Assembly: GCA_030550175.1 (NCBI GenBank) | Contig: JAUQPW010000059.1 | Coordinates: 1-33,944, forward strand | Reading direction: 5' to 3' | Origin: a bacterium | GTDB lineage: Bacteria > Moduliflexota > Moduliflexia > Moduliflexales > JAUQPW01 | Length of the DNA stretch: 33,944 nucleotides | Part shown: one piece after another, positions 25,155 to 33,159 of the stretch | Position numbering within the stretch: position 1 is the stretch's first letter | How the letters are laid out: each line of letters starts with the position of its first letter | Notes under the pieces: generated by a model | The model's input: only the letters and a program-made list of their open reading frames with translations | Told to the model about the DNA's origin: nothing | Databases searched by the model: none | Translations under genes and position numbers: made by a program

Positions 25155-26180
25155 ATGAAAATTGCCCAAGTAGCTCCCTTAGTGGAGAGGGTTCCGCCGG
25201 AAATGTACGGGGGAACCGAGAGGGTCGTTTTTCACCTCACCGAGGAGTTGGTGAAAAGGGGACACGAGGTAACCCTGTTTGCAAGTGGAGATTCTCTCAC
25301 CTCGGCTCAACTGGTTCCAGTCTACCCAAAAGCCTTACGGCTGGATCCAACTGTGAAAGATTATCTTCCCTATCATATGCTGGAATTGGGAATGGTCTAT
25401 GACCGGGCCAGGGAATTTGACCTGATCCACGCCCATCTGGATTTTATTACCTTTCCCTTTACCCGGTTAGTTTCTACACCTACCGTTCACACACTCCATG
25501 GACGCCTGGATATTCCAGATATCCATAAAATCTATCACTATTATCGGGATGGCAATTTCATTTCGATCAGCAATGCCCAAAGGAAATTTCTTCCCGATCT
25601 AAACTGGCTAGGGACCGTTTACCATGGGTACCCTTTGGAGAAATTTCCTTTCAATCCAGAACCCGAGGATTATTTGGTTTTTGTAGGGAGGATCTCGCCC
25701 GAAAAAGGTCCCGTGGAAGCCATCAAGATTGCTAAAAAGGTCCGTATGAGGCTGGTGATAATCGCCAAAGTGGATCCCACAGATCGGGCTTACTACGAGG
25801 AAATGGTCAAACCCCTCATCGAGCCTCCCTTTATCGAATACGTGGGGGAAAAGGGTGAAGAAGAGAGAAATGAAATTGTCAAAAAGGCCAAGGCGTTTAT
25901 TTTTCCCATAGACTGGCCAGAACCTTTCGGATTGGCTATTATCGAATCGCTGGCGTGTGGAACTCCCGTAATCACTCGAAACCGTGGCTCTATTCCAGAG
26001 ATCATGATTCATGGAAAAACCGGTTTCATCTGTGAAACCTGGGAAGAAATGGCCGACGCGGTTCAAGATATCAAATATATTGATAGACAGGCCTGCCGTC
26101 ATCACGTGGAAGAGAATTTCTCTGTTTCCCGAATGGTCAACGAATACGAAAGAATCTACGAGCAACTGGTAAACCGCTAG
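25155..26180 (+). CDS. GT4-family glycosyltransferase
   Basis: The 341-residue enzyme has the two Rossmann-like domains of GT-B glycosyltransferases. The N-terminus has PPEMYGGTERVVFHLTEELV and HEVTLFASGDS, and IHAHLDF follows later. The C-terminal domain has YLVFVGRISPEKGP and the donor-nucleotide motif EPFGLAIIESLACGTPVI with the two glutamates. It retains the fold without a signal or membrane segment. The frame is open to 25032 inside the preceding gene, but AAGGAGGT at 25141-25148 and the family N-terminus mark 25155. It probably transfers a sugar from a nucleotide donor; the acceptor is unknown. It is cotranscribed with the debranching enzyme, 91 bases upstream. Confidence 0.9.
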   Translation: MKIAQVAPLVERVPPEMYGGTERVVFHLTEELVKRGHEVTLFASGDSLTSAQLVPVYPKALRLDPTVKDYLPYHMLELGMVYDRAREFDLIHAHLDFITFPFTRLVSTPTVHTLHGRLDIPDIHKIYHYYRDGNFISISNAQRKFLPDLNWLGTVYHGYPLEKFPFNPEPEDYLVFVGRISPEKGPVEAIKIAKKVRMRLVIIAKVDPTDRAYYEEMVKPLIEPPFIEYVGEKGEEERNEIVKKAKAFIFPIDWPEPFGLAIIESLACGTPVITRNRGSIPEIMIHGKTGFICETWEEMADAVQDIKYIDRQACRHHVEENFSVSRMVNEYERIYEQLVNR

Positions 26181-26238
26181 GTGGAAAACGGAGATCGGTG
26201 GGTTTCTACCCTCTAGACCCCTCTGGGAATTTGCCATA

Positions 26239-26270
26239 GAAAGTAAGGGTACCTTCGTGCCCTTACTTTC
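26239..26270. terminator. Bidirectional terminator-like hairpin
   Basis: An 11-base perfect stem, GAAAGTAAGGG (26239-26249) with CCCTTACTTTC (26260-26270), surrounds a 10-base loop. It lies between the convergent glycosyltransferase gene and the PA14 pseudogene. The T-run after it is short on both strands, so termination strength is uncertain. Confidence 0.65.
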
Positions 26271-26293
26271 CTAAAATCATGAATAAGCCGGTT

Positions 26294-26806
26294 CTAAAGA
26301 ATACGGGAAGGAAGGATTTCCAGAGGTCCATCGCCCTGTGACCAGGAAACCATTATCCCGTAAGAGCCTCCAGCCTGAAAGTATCGAATCTGTAGAGGGT
26401 AAACCCCCACCTTCAGGTAAAGTTCGCCTTTGGCCCTTGTTAATCCGTGGGCACTTCCGTTATTTACAATTTGTTGATTATTAATCGAAAGCCAGCAACC
26501 ATCATCCGAGGCAGTCGTAAAGGTATATGTTCCGGATTTCTCTATGACTATGAACCCATTCTACTCAACACTGAATTGATTTTCCGGAAATTTCTCCCCG
26601 TGGTCTTTTAGAAGTTCACTGGAGATTTCCGAATCAAGGGTTACATACCTGGGATTCCCGTACCAATAGGGATTTGCATCATACTTGCCTATCAATCCAT
26701 GGGGAAGGGTCAGGTATTGGTTGAGTTTGTATATTCCTAAGAAAATAACAGAGAGGCCTAACAGGGAAAGGATCCACCGGCTTCTCAAATGGCGAATCGT
26801 CTTCAT
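26294..26806 (-). pseudogene. Membrane-anchored PA14-domain protein broken by an internal amber codon
   Basis: Read through one TAG (26561-26563), the frame gives 170 residues. There is an N-terminal membrane anchor or signal (WILSLLGLSVIFLGIYKL), then a PA14-like carbohydrate-binding domain: GLIGKYDANPYWYG, FSVE-stop-NGFIVIEKSGTYTF, TASDDGCWLSIN, KGELYLKVGVYPLQIRYF and SYGIMVSWSQGDGPLEILPS. The stop falls where PA14 domains normally have the Trp of a W-x-G motif, so TGG to TAG is the likely change. The downstream half is otherwise uninterrupted. TAG is the normal stop of several genes here (at 1776, 7637, 14480 and 26180), which argues against recoding. It follows the ABC transporter genes after 43 bases. 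Confidence 0.82.
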
Positions 26807-26849
26807 TTTTCAACTCTTAACCCTGGGATTTAAAGAGGCTTTCCTTTTA

Positions 26850-27713
26850 CTACTGTCTGCGTAGTTTAGGATCCAGTAGGTCTCGAAGAGCATCTCCCAG
26901 TAAGTTAAAGCCAAAGACGGCCAGGCTAATAGCCAGTCCGGGAAAGACAACCAGCCAGGGAGCCTTCTGGGCATATTCAGCCGCAGAAACAGAAAGCATA
27001 CGTCCCCAAGAGGGATAGGGCTCCGGTACTCCCATTCCCAGGAAGCTCAAAGAGGCTTCCACTAAGATGGCACTTCCCAGTTGGGCCGTGGTCAGTACGA
27101 TAAAAGGCCCCAAGGTGTTGGGCAGGATATGGTGGAAGGCAATACGACCCTCTTTGCTTCCAAGGGCCCTTGCTGCTTCAACATAAGCCATCTCCCGGAT
27201 GGTCAGTGTGCTGGCTCTGATGATCCGCGCAGCACGAGGGACAAGGGGAACCGAGATGGCCAGGATGACATTCCACACAGAAGGACCCAGAGCTGCGGAC
27301 ATCACCAAAGCCAGAACAAGAAGAGGAAGCCCCTGCATAATGTCCAGAATTCGCTGACTGATCAGATCTACTTTTCCTCCCAGATAGCCACTCAGAAGTC
27401 CTACGATACCTCCAATAACCGAACCCAACAGGGTAGAGCCCAATCCCACTAGTAAGGAAAGCTGGCTTCCATAGACAATTCGGCTGTAGACATCTCTTCC
27501 CAGATTATCCGTTCCTAGCCAAAAAGTTCGGTTGGGAGGGGTCAGGGTTTGGGCCGGATGGGTCCGCGTCGGATCCTTAGTAGCCAGGAAGTCGGCAAAG
27601 ACAGCCGTGAAAACCAGGAGAAATACAATGATTCCTCCTGCAGCCCCTAAGGGTTTCCTTCGTAAAAATCGACCGACCCGGCGAAGTATTTGTAGCCACT
27701 TTCCTTCTTTCAT
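26850..27713 (-). CDS. dppC: Peptide/nickel-type ABC transporter permease (DppC/OppC family)
   Basis: The 287-residue inner-membrane permease has an N-terminal cytoplasmic basic stretch (RRVGRFLRRKP), a first membrane helix, the DppC-type segment TFWLGTDNLGRDVYSRIVYG, and about five further helices. The ATPase-contact (EAA) loop is MAYVEAARALGSKEGRIAFH followed by HILPNT. GASILVEASLSFLGMG-like text (SAILVEASLSFLGMGVPEPY) and the LGDALRDLLDPKLR end are diagnostic of the family. It should pair with the DppB-like permease at 29231. It starts only 4 bases after the stop of the sugar-type binding protein, so the two are cotranslated. Confidence 0.94.
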   Translation of the reverse strand: MKEGKWLQILRRVGRFLRRKPLGAAGGIIVFLLVFTAVFADFLATKDPTRTHPAQTLTPPNRTFWLGTDNLGRDVYSRIVYGSQLSLLVGLGSTLLGSVIGGIVGLLSGYLGGKVDLISQRILDIMQGLPLLVLALVMSAALGPSVWNVILAISVPLVPRAARIIRASTLTIREMAYVEAARALGSKEGRIAFHHILPNTLGPFIVLTTAQLGSAILVEASLSFLGMGVPEPYPSWGRMLSVSAAEYAQKAPWLVVFPGLAISLAVFGFNLLGDALRDLLDPKLRRQ

Positions 27714-27717
27714 GGTA

Positions 27718-29004
27718 TTAACTTTCTAAAATTCTTTTAATTTGCCCCTCGGCCCATGCAATGGCCTGATCATAGGAAGAACCGGTTACCACCTTGGCTA
27801 CCATGTTGGGCAAAATGAAGAGATCGTTAATTCGCTGGATATAAGGGTTTGGAGGAGAAGGCCATCCCAGGGCATGACCAAACCGGGCTTCTCCGGGGAG
27901 AATCTTGAACTTGGGATTTTGGGTCCAGATGGGATGATTTTCGTATCTGCGGGAAGGACCGTGGTTAAAACCGCCCCCTGCTTCGATCCACGCATTATAG
28001 TTTTCCGGCTGCATAAGATAAGTCAGAAAAGTTTGAGCCAGCTGTTGATTCTTTGAAAATTTCCAGATGCCGAGGCTATAGATCCCAACGGCACTATGCC
28101 TTCCGGCGGGGCCCGTTGGAGTTGAATAAATTCCGATTTTATCGGCCACTTCCATTTTCTTTTCTACTGCAGTCAGATAAGCACTGATAGGATTCTGGGT
28201 CCATGAGCCTTTCCCTGAGAGGAGGAATCGGTTATTACTGGCATCATCCCATGAAAGGACCTCCGGCTCCATCCCTTCTCGATATAGGTTCTCATAATAT
28301 TCCAGGGTCATCTTTGTTTCAGCAGAATTCAGGGCAATGGTTTTTCCATCCGGCTCCAGGACTTTACCACCAAACCCCCAAAGAATAGACCAGAAGGCGT
28401 TATAAGCATCATTACACTGACTGATGGCAATTCCCATCGGATGTCCCTTTGGTTTTAGGACACGCCCGGCATTTAAGATATCTTCCCAACTATTGGGTGC
28501 CGGAAGACCAGCTTCTGCAAAGAGATCTTCGCGATATAGGCTGGGCCGGGTTAGCCAACACCAGGGGACCGCTTTCCAGGATCCCTTCACGTAAAGACTC
28601 TCCTTGACAAAGGGATAAAACATTCCTTGATCTTCTTCCATGCGAGCAACCACGGCATCTACATCGATTAAATGTTCATGGTAAAGCCAGGCCGACTCTC
28701 CAAGTAACCAGATAATATCGTGTCCGGCCTGAGCATGGATCTCTGCCGCCAATTTACGTGGAATTTGCAAATGGGGCATGGTATCTACCCGGACGATGAC
28801 GCCATGTTCTCTGGCAAATGCGGCAGCCTGTTCCTTTAATTTTTCATCGGAAGCCGGAACAAAATGATTTAAGGTCAATATGCTCAGCTCGGGTGTTGTC
28901 GCATGAACGCGAGAGGGTCGGAAGATGGAAAAGCCGGACAGACCAACGGCAGTACGGGTTACTTTTTTAATGAATTGACGACGGGTTATGGGTGAATGAT
29001 ACAT
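27718..29004 (-). CDS. Tat-exported extracellular solute-binding protein (family 1, sugar-type)
   Basis: The 428-residue periplasmic protein begins with a twin-arginine signal (TRRQFIKK, Arg8-Arg9, then a hydrophobic stretch ending near VHA). The mature part has the family 1 binding-protein pattern, for example WKAVPWCWLTRPSLYREDLF, AGLPAPNSWEDIL, RFLLSGKGSWTQNP and TPTGPAGRHSAVGIYSLGI. This family usually serves carbohydrate importers with MalF/MalG-type permeases. Here it sits between the DppB- and DppC-like permeases of a peptide-type importer. The Tat signal implies folding, or a cofactor, before export. Either it replaces or supplements the DppA-like protein, or it was inserted. The ribosome site is a good AGGAAG. 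Confidence 0.88.
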   Translation of the reverse strand: MYHSPITRRQFIKKVTRTAVGLSGFSIFRPSRVHATTPELSILTLNHFVPASDEKLKEQAAAFAREHGVIVRVDTMPHLQIPRKLAAEIHAQAGHDIIWLLGESAWLYHEHLIDVDAVVARMEEDQGMFYPFVKESLYVKGSWKAVPWCWLTRPSLYREDLFAEAGLPAPNSWEDILNAGRVLKPKGHPMGIAISQCNDAYNAFWSILWGFGGKVLEPDGKTIALNSAETKMTLEYYENLYREGMEPEVLSWDDASNNRFLLSGKGSWTQNPISAYLTAVEKKMEVADKIGIYSTPTGPAGRHSAVGIYSLGIWKFSKNQQLAQTFLTYLMQPENYNAWIEAGGGFNHGPSRRYENHPIWTQNPKFKILPGEARFGHALGWPSPPNPYIQRINDLFILPNMVAKVVTGSSYDQAIAWAEGQIKRILES

Positions 29005-29035
29005 AAACTTCCTGCGACTTCCTTTAAATATTCCT

Positions 29036-29179
29036 CCACGAAGCGGGTAGAAGGATGGGAGTATGGGAGTGTGGAGGGTTTAGGGCAGCCAGGAGGGCTG
29101 CCCCTACATGGTGTAAATTCTCCCGCACTTCCATACCCCCATCCTCCCACACTCCCATACTTTTCTTAACCCTTCGTGG
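29036..29179 (+). repeat. Nested palindrome between the two transporter segments
   Basis: Outer arms CCACGAAG (29036-29043) and CTTCGTGG (29172-29179) enclose a perfect 14-base pair of arms, GTATGGGAGTGTGG (29061-29074) and CCACACTCCCATAC (29147-29160). A small inner hairpin GGGCAGCC-aggag-GGCTGCCC lies between 29083 and 29103. Seven-to-eight-base units such as GGGAGTA and GGGAGTG repeat inside the arms. It occupies the gap between dppB and the sugar-type binding protein. Confidence 0.8.
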
Positions 29180-29230
29180 ATAAATAAAATTAATAATTTA
29201 CAAGAAAATTCAAAAGTATAGCATTATCTA

Positions 29231-30184
29231 TTAGCCTGCATACCGTATCCGGGGGTCGAGCCAGGCATAGAGGAAGTCTACAATCAGATTGGAGAGCACC
29301 ACAATAACGGCGATAAACATCACCAGGTTCTGTACAATGGGATAATCTCGACTTAAAATGGCTTCCACTAAAAAGCGGGCCACTCCGGGTAGATTGAAGA
29401 CCGTTTCGGTTACCACCAATCCTCCTATGAGGAAAGCGAACTCGATACCGATAACGGTAATCACCGGGAGAATGGCATTTTTCAGGGCATGTCGAAAAAT
29501 CACCAGGGTCTCACGTTGTCCTTTGGCCCGGGCGGTACGGACATAATCTTCTCGCAGGACCTCCAATAGGGCGGAGCGGGTAATCCGCATGATCAAGGCA
29601 GAACTTCGATAGCCTACGGCCAATGCCGGAAAGAGAAATTGAAGAAGGTGATCCTTAAAATTTTCAAAGGGGGAGATATAGAGCAGAGAGGGCACCCAAC
29701 CCAGATTTCGCACCAGCAGAAGAATGACGAGCATTCCTAGCCAGAAAGCGGGCATCGAAAGGCCTGCCAGACTGAAAATACGAAAAGTATAGTCCAACCA
29801 GGTATCCTGCCGGACGGCACTGATGATCCCTGAAGGGACACCCAGAGCAATGGCAACCAGGATGGATAAAACACCCAATTCTACGGTAACCGGAATCCGT
29901 GGTTTGATAATCTCCCAGGCAGGAACATCGTAATGATAGGACTTCCCCAAATCCCCTTGAAAGAGATGGACAATCCAACTTCCATATTGGGCAATAAGAG
30001 GTTTATCAAACCCCAGCTCATGGATCAGGGCTTTTTTATCTTCCGGATCTACATACCCTGCCGAAGCAAAAATAATATCTACAATATTTCCCGGTGCCAG
30101 GCGTAACAATACAAATATCACAATAGACATCCCAAGCAGGGTAATGAATCCGATCAAAAGCCTTTGTAAAAGATAGACTCGCAT
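29231..30184 (-). CDS. dppB: Peptide/nickel-type ABC transporter permease (DppB/OppB family)
   Basis: The 317-residue inner-membrane permease has a classic DppB N-terminus (YLLQRLLIGFITLLGMSIVI, then FVLLRLAPGN), six predicted helices and the EAA loop EVLREDYVRTARAKGQRETL followed by RHALKNAILPVITV. The C-terminal VVLSNLIVDFLYAWLDPRIR is diagnostic of the family. It is separated from the sugar-type binding protein by a 226-base gap holding a palindrome, and from the DppA-like gene by 220 bases. Substrate specificity cannot be read from permeases. Confidence 0.95.
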   Translation of the reverse strand: MRVYLLQRLLIGFITLLGMSIVIFVLLRLAPGNIVDIIFASAGYVDPEDKKALIHELGFDKPLIAQYGSWIVHLFQGDLGKSYHYDVPAWEIIKPRIPVTVELGVLSILVAIALGVPSGIISAVRQDTWLDYTFRIFSLAGLSMPAFWLGMLVILLLVRNLGWVPSLLYISPFENFKDHLLQFLFPALAVGYRSSALIMRITRSALLEVLREDYVRTARAKGQRETLVIFRHALKNAILPVITVIGIEFAFLIGGLVVTETVFNLPGVARFLVEAILSRDYPIVQNLVMFIAVIVVLSNLIVDFLYAWLDPRIRYAG

Positions 30185-30404
30185 AGTTTCTTACTCTAAA
30201 TGGTACGTTTTACACTCAAATCAGCCTTTGTAGCCCCCTACGCATCAGGATAAGGATTGAAAGCCCCGGTGGGGCGATCGGGTTGTAACCTCTGAAATTA
30301 ATCTTCGGAAGAGGTCATAACTTATTAAAAATCTCTTATAAACCGTAGACCCGGGTCAAGGAAAAATGTAATTACTCCTTTCCTTCTCGTGAAGGCGCCA
30401 GCCC
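30185..30404. other. Gap between the DppA-like gene and dppB
   Basis: No coding sequence is visible. A short palindromic patch AGCCCCGGTGGGGCGATCGG lies near 30260-30280. I see no convincing promoter or terminator. Confidence 0.4.
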
Positions 30405-32018
30405 CTATTTATCTAACCAGACTTCCTGCATCCGACCGTAATTATAAACACTTTGATGGGGTACTAAGTTTTTAACATACGGCCACATGGCAAAGTAATC
30501 GAGGGCCCAGCCCAGGATAGGCCTGGCCCCATCTATCTGGAGTTTTTTATCGATTTCCTGGACCAGTTTGAGGCGTTCGGCAAAATCGAGGGTCTGAGAT
30601 TGCTTCTCAATCAATTCATCGATCTCTTTGTTACAATAACCTGAGTAATTGCGGGGCGAGCCGCATTTGTAGTTTTCAAAGTAATTGGCATCGGGATCAT
30701 CGGGACCGATACCGGTTCGATTGGCGGCAAGTGTATACTCTCTGCGTGTAACCTTCGGATGCCAGACTCCCGTTTCCACCTGTTCTAAAGTCGCCTCGAT
30801 GCCTACTTGTTTGAGCTGATCGATGACAAAGTTAGCCGGGTCTAAATAACTGGCCGTGGCCCGTGTAGATAAGATGACTTTCAAGGGATTATCCGGACCA
30901 TATCCCAGCTCGGCCAGGATTTTTTTCGCTTCCTCCTTCTGTTTAACCGGATCTCCATAGCCCGGTAGTTTAACCAGCTCTTCTTCAGGAAGCCCCCAAA
31001 CTCCATAAGGTTTAGGGAGCATCGCTCCGCCGATAATTCCTCCTCCCTGATACACGGCCTGAACATAAGCCCTACGATCCATGGCCAGATTAATGGCTAA
31101 TCGCAACTTTGGATTATCAAAGGGAGGTTTCTCAAAATTAATCAGGATGTTCTCATTAACGTTTTGGCTGGTCTCCACGATAACCATATCCGGATTGGTC
31201 TTCTTCAAGGTCTCGGCAATGGTTTTTGTAGTATCAAAGGGAAAGGCAATATCGACCTGTCCGGCCTGTAGGGCGGCCGTGCGGGTGGCTCGGTCTTTAA
31301 TCATGATATACCGAATACCGTCCAGGTAAGGGCGTCCCGGAATAAAGTAATCGGGATTTTTCTCCAGCTCCAGTACTTCGCCCGGACGATGTTCTTTCAT
31401 TTTGAAGGGACCGGTTCCTACACATCTGGTGCGAAGTTGGGCAGGGGGAATATGGGCGGGATAAACGGGAGAATATCCCGAGGCCAGCATCATCAAGAGC
31501 GAGGGTTGGGGTCGTTTCAGGCGGAAAATAACTGTAGCTTCATCGGGAGCATCGATAGCTTCTACGTTATCATACCAGAGTTTACGGGGATTTACCCGTA
31601 ATTTGACCGTCATACCGGGAGCCTGACGAACCAGATCAAAGGTATACTTTACATCTTTGGAGCTGAAAGGTTGACCGTCATGCCACTTGACACCTTTTCG
31701 CAGATGAAAAACCAGACTCTTTCCCCCATCCTGCCACTCCCAGCTCTCGGCCAGTTCTCCAATGATGGTCTCCATACTCTCTTGTTTTTTCAATGGATCA
31801 AAGAGTACCAGGTTATTGTAGCAGGGCATCATGGGCCATACGGTAGAAGCTGTTGCTTCCTCGTGGATGCTTAGACTGGGAATGTCTGCAATGTGAGAAG
31901 CATTAAGAATTCCTCCGTACTTCGGCTCAGCTTGAGCCCCCGAAGCCTGAGAGGATAAAAGTAACCCGAGAGCAGAAATTCCCATCAAGACAAAAAACAT
32001 TTTTGGATATTTTTTCAT
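30405..32018 (-). CDS. dppA: Peptide/nickel-type ABC transporter substrate-binding protein (family 5)
   Basis: The 537-residue periplasmic protein has a Sec-type signal (MKKYPKMFFVLMGISALGLL, cleavage probably near SGAQA). Family 5 hallmarks are LAESWEWQDGGKSLVFHLRK, GVKWHDGQPFSSKDVKYTFD, VGTGPFKMKEHRPGE and DRATRTAALQAGQVDIAFPF, with a C-terminal domain containing LVQEIDKKLQ. It would capture peptides, nickel complexes or other small molecules for the DppB/DppC channel. It is the first gene of the minus-strand operon, with a promoter at 32149-32177 and two operator-like palindromes in the leader. The ATPases DppD and DppF are not found downstream. Confidence 0.94.
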   Translation of the reverse strand: MKKYPKMFFVLMGISALGLLLSSQASGAQAEPKYGGILNASHIADIPSLSIHEEATASTVWPMMPCYNNLVLFDPLKKQESMETIIGELAESWEWQDGGKSLVFHLRKGVKWHDGQPFSSKDVKYTFDLVRQAPGMTVKLRVNPRKLWYDNVEAIDAPDEATVIFRLKRPQPSLLMMLASGYSPVYPAHIPPAQLRTRCVGTGPFKMKEHRPGEVLELEKNPDYFIPGRPYLDGIRYIMIKDRATRTAALQAGQVDIAFPFDTTKTIAETLKKTNPDMVIVETSQNVNENILINFEKPPFDNPKLRLAINLAMDRRAYVQAVYQGGGIIGGAMLPKPYGVWGLPEEELVKLPGYGDPVKQKEEAKKILAELGYGPDNPLKVILSTRATASYLDPANFVIDQLKQVGIEATLEQVETGVWHPKVTRREYTLAANRTGIGPDDPDANYFENYKCGSPRNYSGYCNKEIDELIEKQSQTLDFAERLKLVQEIDKKLQIDGARPILGWALDYFAMWPYVKNLVPHQSVYNYGRMQEVWLDK

Positions 32019-32026
32019 ACCTGTCC

Positions 32027-32096
32027 TACCAAATTTGGATGATTACTTCGCCTCGATCAAGACAGCAAAGCGCGAATTATTCAAACAAATTTGGTA
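32027..32096. promoter_or_regulatory. Paired operator-like palindromes before the transporter operon
   Basis: CCAAATTTGG, itself a 10-base palindrome, occurs at 32029-32038. A second copy with one mismatch, ACAAATTTGG, lies at 32085-32094, 56 bases away centre to centre. Together with flanking TA they form an 11-base inverted repeat, TACCAAATTTG and CAAATTTGGTA. Both lie between the predicted promoter and the ATG at 32018, where a repressor could act. Confidence 0.55.
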
Positions 32097-32148
32097 TCGT
32101 CCCTAAAAATAAATAAAGGTCCTCAAAGGACACTTATCATCTGTTGCA

Positions 32149-32177
32149 GTTATAATATAACCTAACGTAAAAGTCAA
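32149..32177 (-). promoter_or_regulatory. Promoter of the dppA-like operon
   Basis: On the minus strand TTGACT (32172-32177 on the plus strand) is followed by 17 bases and TATAAC (32149-32154). It lies about 130 bases before the start codon of the DppA-like gene. Confidence 0.6.
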
Positions 32178-32183
32178 GAAATG

Positions 32184-32334
32184 GCCTGTGAAAAGTAACT
32201 GTAACAATTTAGTAGGTGTCACTTTTTCTGTCTGAACACCCCCCTCCCCCCGTATACGGGGGATTAGAGGGGGGCCAGGGGGTGTTTCTTTTTCCACCTA
32301 CTAAATCGATACAGATACCTGTGAAAAAGTTACC
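32184..32334. repeat. Nested palindromic (MITE-like) element with flanking direct repeats
   Basis: Perfect 12-base inverted arms ATTTAGTAGGTG (32207-32218) and CACCTACTAAAT (32295-32306) enclose a second pair, AACACCCCC and GGGGGTGTT, and a central palindrome CCCCCGTATACGGGGG. Similar 15- to 16-base sequences, CCTGTGAAAAGTAAC and CCTGTGAAAAAGTTAC, lie outside in direct orientation (about 32184 and 32318). There is no coding capacity. It may be a mobilised non-autonomous element or a terminator-like repeat. Confidence 0.65.
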
Positions 32335-32526
32335 CGGCCGGTACTGAGGACCCGACGCTTTCTGGAAGTAACCTTACAGGAAGGAAGAAGGCTATGGTAC
32401 AATGAAGGGATGAAGATAAGTCTAGGACTTTTTATAAAGTACCCCAGATTCTATCCGGTTCAAAAAAGCTGATTCTATTGAAGTTTTCCCCGCTGAGTAA
32501 GCAAGATAATTTTTCACGGGAGGGCC

Positions 32527-32555
32527 TTGACAATAAAATTTAGAAGAACTAGTTT
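32527..32555 (+). promoter_or_regulatory. Promoter of tRNA-Asp
   Basis: A perfect TTGACA (32527-32532) is followed by 17 bases and TAGTTT (32550-32555), about 57 bases before the mature tRNA start. Confidence 0.6.
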
Positions 32556-32612
32556 ATCCATACAGACAGGATGATTAAAGTCTGGGATGTTCTCCCTTTA
32601 TCCTTCCGAATC

Positions 32613-32686
<74 letters not shown>

Positions 32687-33159
32687 CTCCCTGGATTTAT
32701 TCTTCTTTAGAGGTTTTTTCTTCTTTCCTCACAAATCACCTAATATTTCCCGGCTGGTATTTCCTCATCTCATACCATTTTTACGTTAAACCATCGCATA
32801 CCTCACCTCCTTCTTTCTCTCTTGAAGCTTCAGGAGAGGGGGCAAGGTGGGCTGCCCTGTTTAAGGGTAATCGCCCAAAATCGCCCTGCAGATTATAGGA
32901 CATTTCTATTTAGATTTTATATAATTTTTTCTGGAAAAAGCTTACCAGAACCCTTCCCTGTTTCATGGGGAAGCGCTAATATTTTGTTTACCTGGTTTTG
33001 CTTGAATTTTAAGCGGCCCTCACCCCCGGCCCCTCTCCCACGCTGCGGGAGAGGGGAGTTGGGGATTGATATTTAGAAACCTTACAAGCAGAGTATTTTT
33101 AGATAAATTTTAGTTTTGTGATAAATTAAGAATAAGAATAAATTAGAATAAGGATTTTT
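32687..33159. other. Gene-free region after tRNA-Asp with REP-like repeats
   Basis: No convincing coding sequence is present. Pyrimidine-rich sequence follows the tRNA. A palindromic patch (CTCTTGAAGCTTCAGGAG) lies near 32820-32836. A GC-rich REP-like hairpin (CCCCTCTCCC, then GGGAGAGGGG) lies at about 33030-33056. AT-rich tandem AATAAG/AATTAG-type units lie at 33120-33152, just before the next gene. Confidence 0.55.
33030..33056 (+). repeat. REP-like GC hairpin
   Basis: CCCCTCTCCC pairs with GGGAGAGGGG around ACGCTGC, inside a CCCTCACCCCCGG context. I recognise this layout from dispersed extragenic repeats in many unrelated genomes. It does not show a T-run. Confidence 0.7.

Larger units (their letters stand above)
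32019..32612. other. Intergenic region between the transporter operon and tRNA-Asp
   Basis: This stretch holds no gene. It contains the operator-like pair, the minus-strand promoter, the nested palindromic element and, at 32527-32555, the plus-strand tRNA promoter. Nothing else stands out between 32335 and 32526. Confidence 0.55.

Noticed and set aside
26294..26806. Stop-codon recoding (amber readthrough) as the normal state
   Set aside because: Several intact genes in the window end in TAG, so genome-wide TAG reassignment is unlikely; a local mutation or sequencing error is simpler.
32822..33076. Plus-strand 84-codon frame after the tRNA
   Set aside because: Its second half is the REP-like hairpin and its first half is repeat-like; there is no ribosome site and no recognisable domain.
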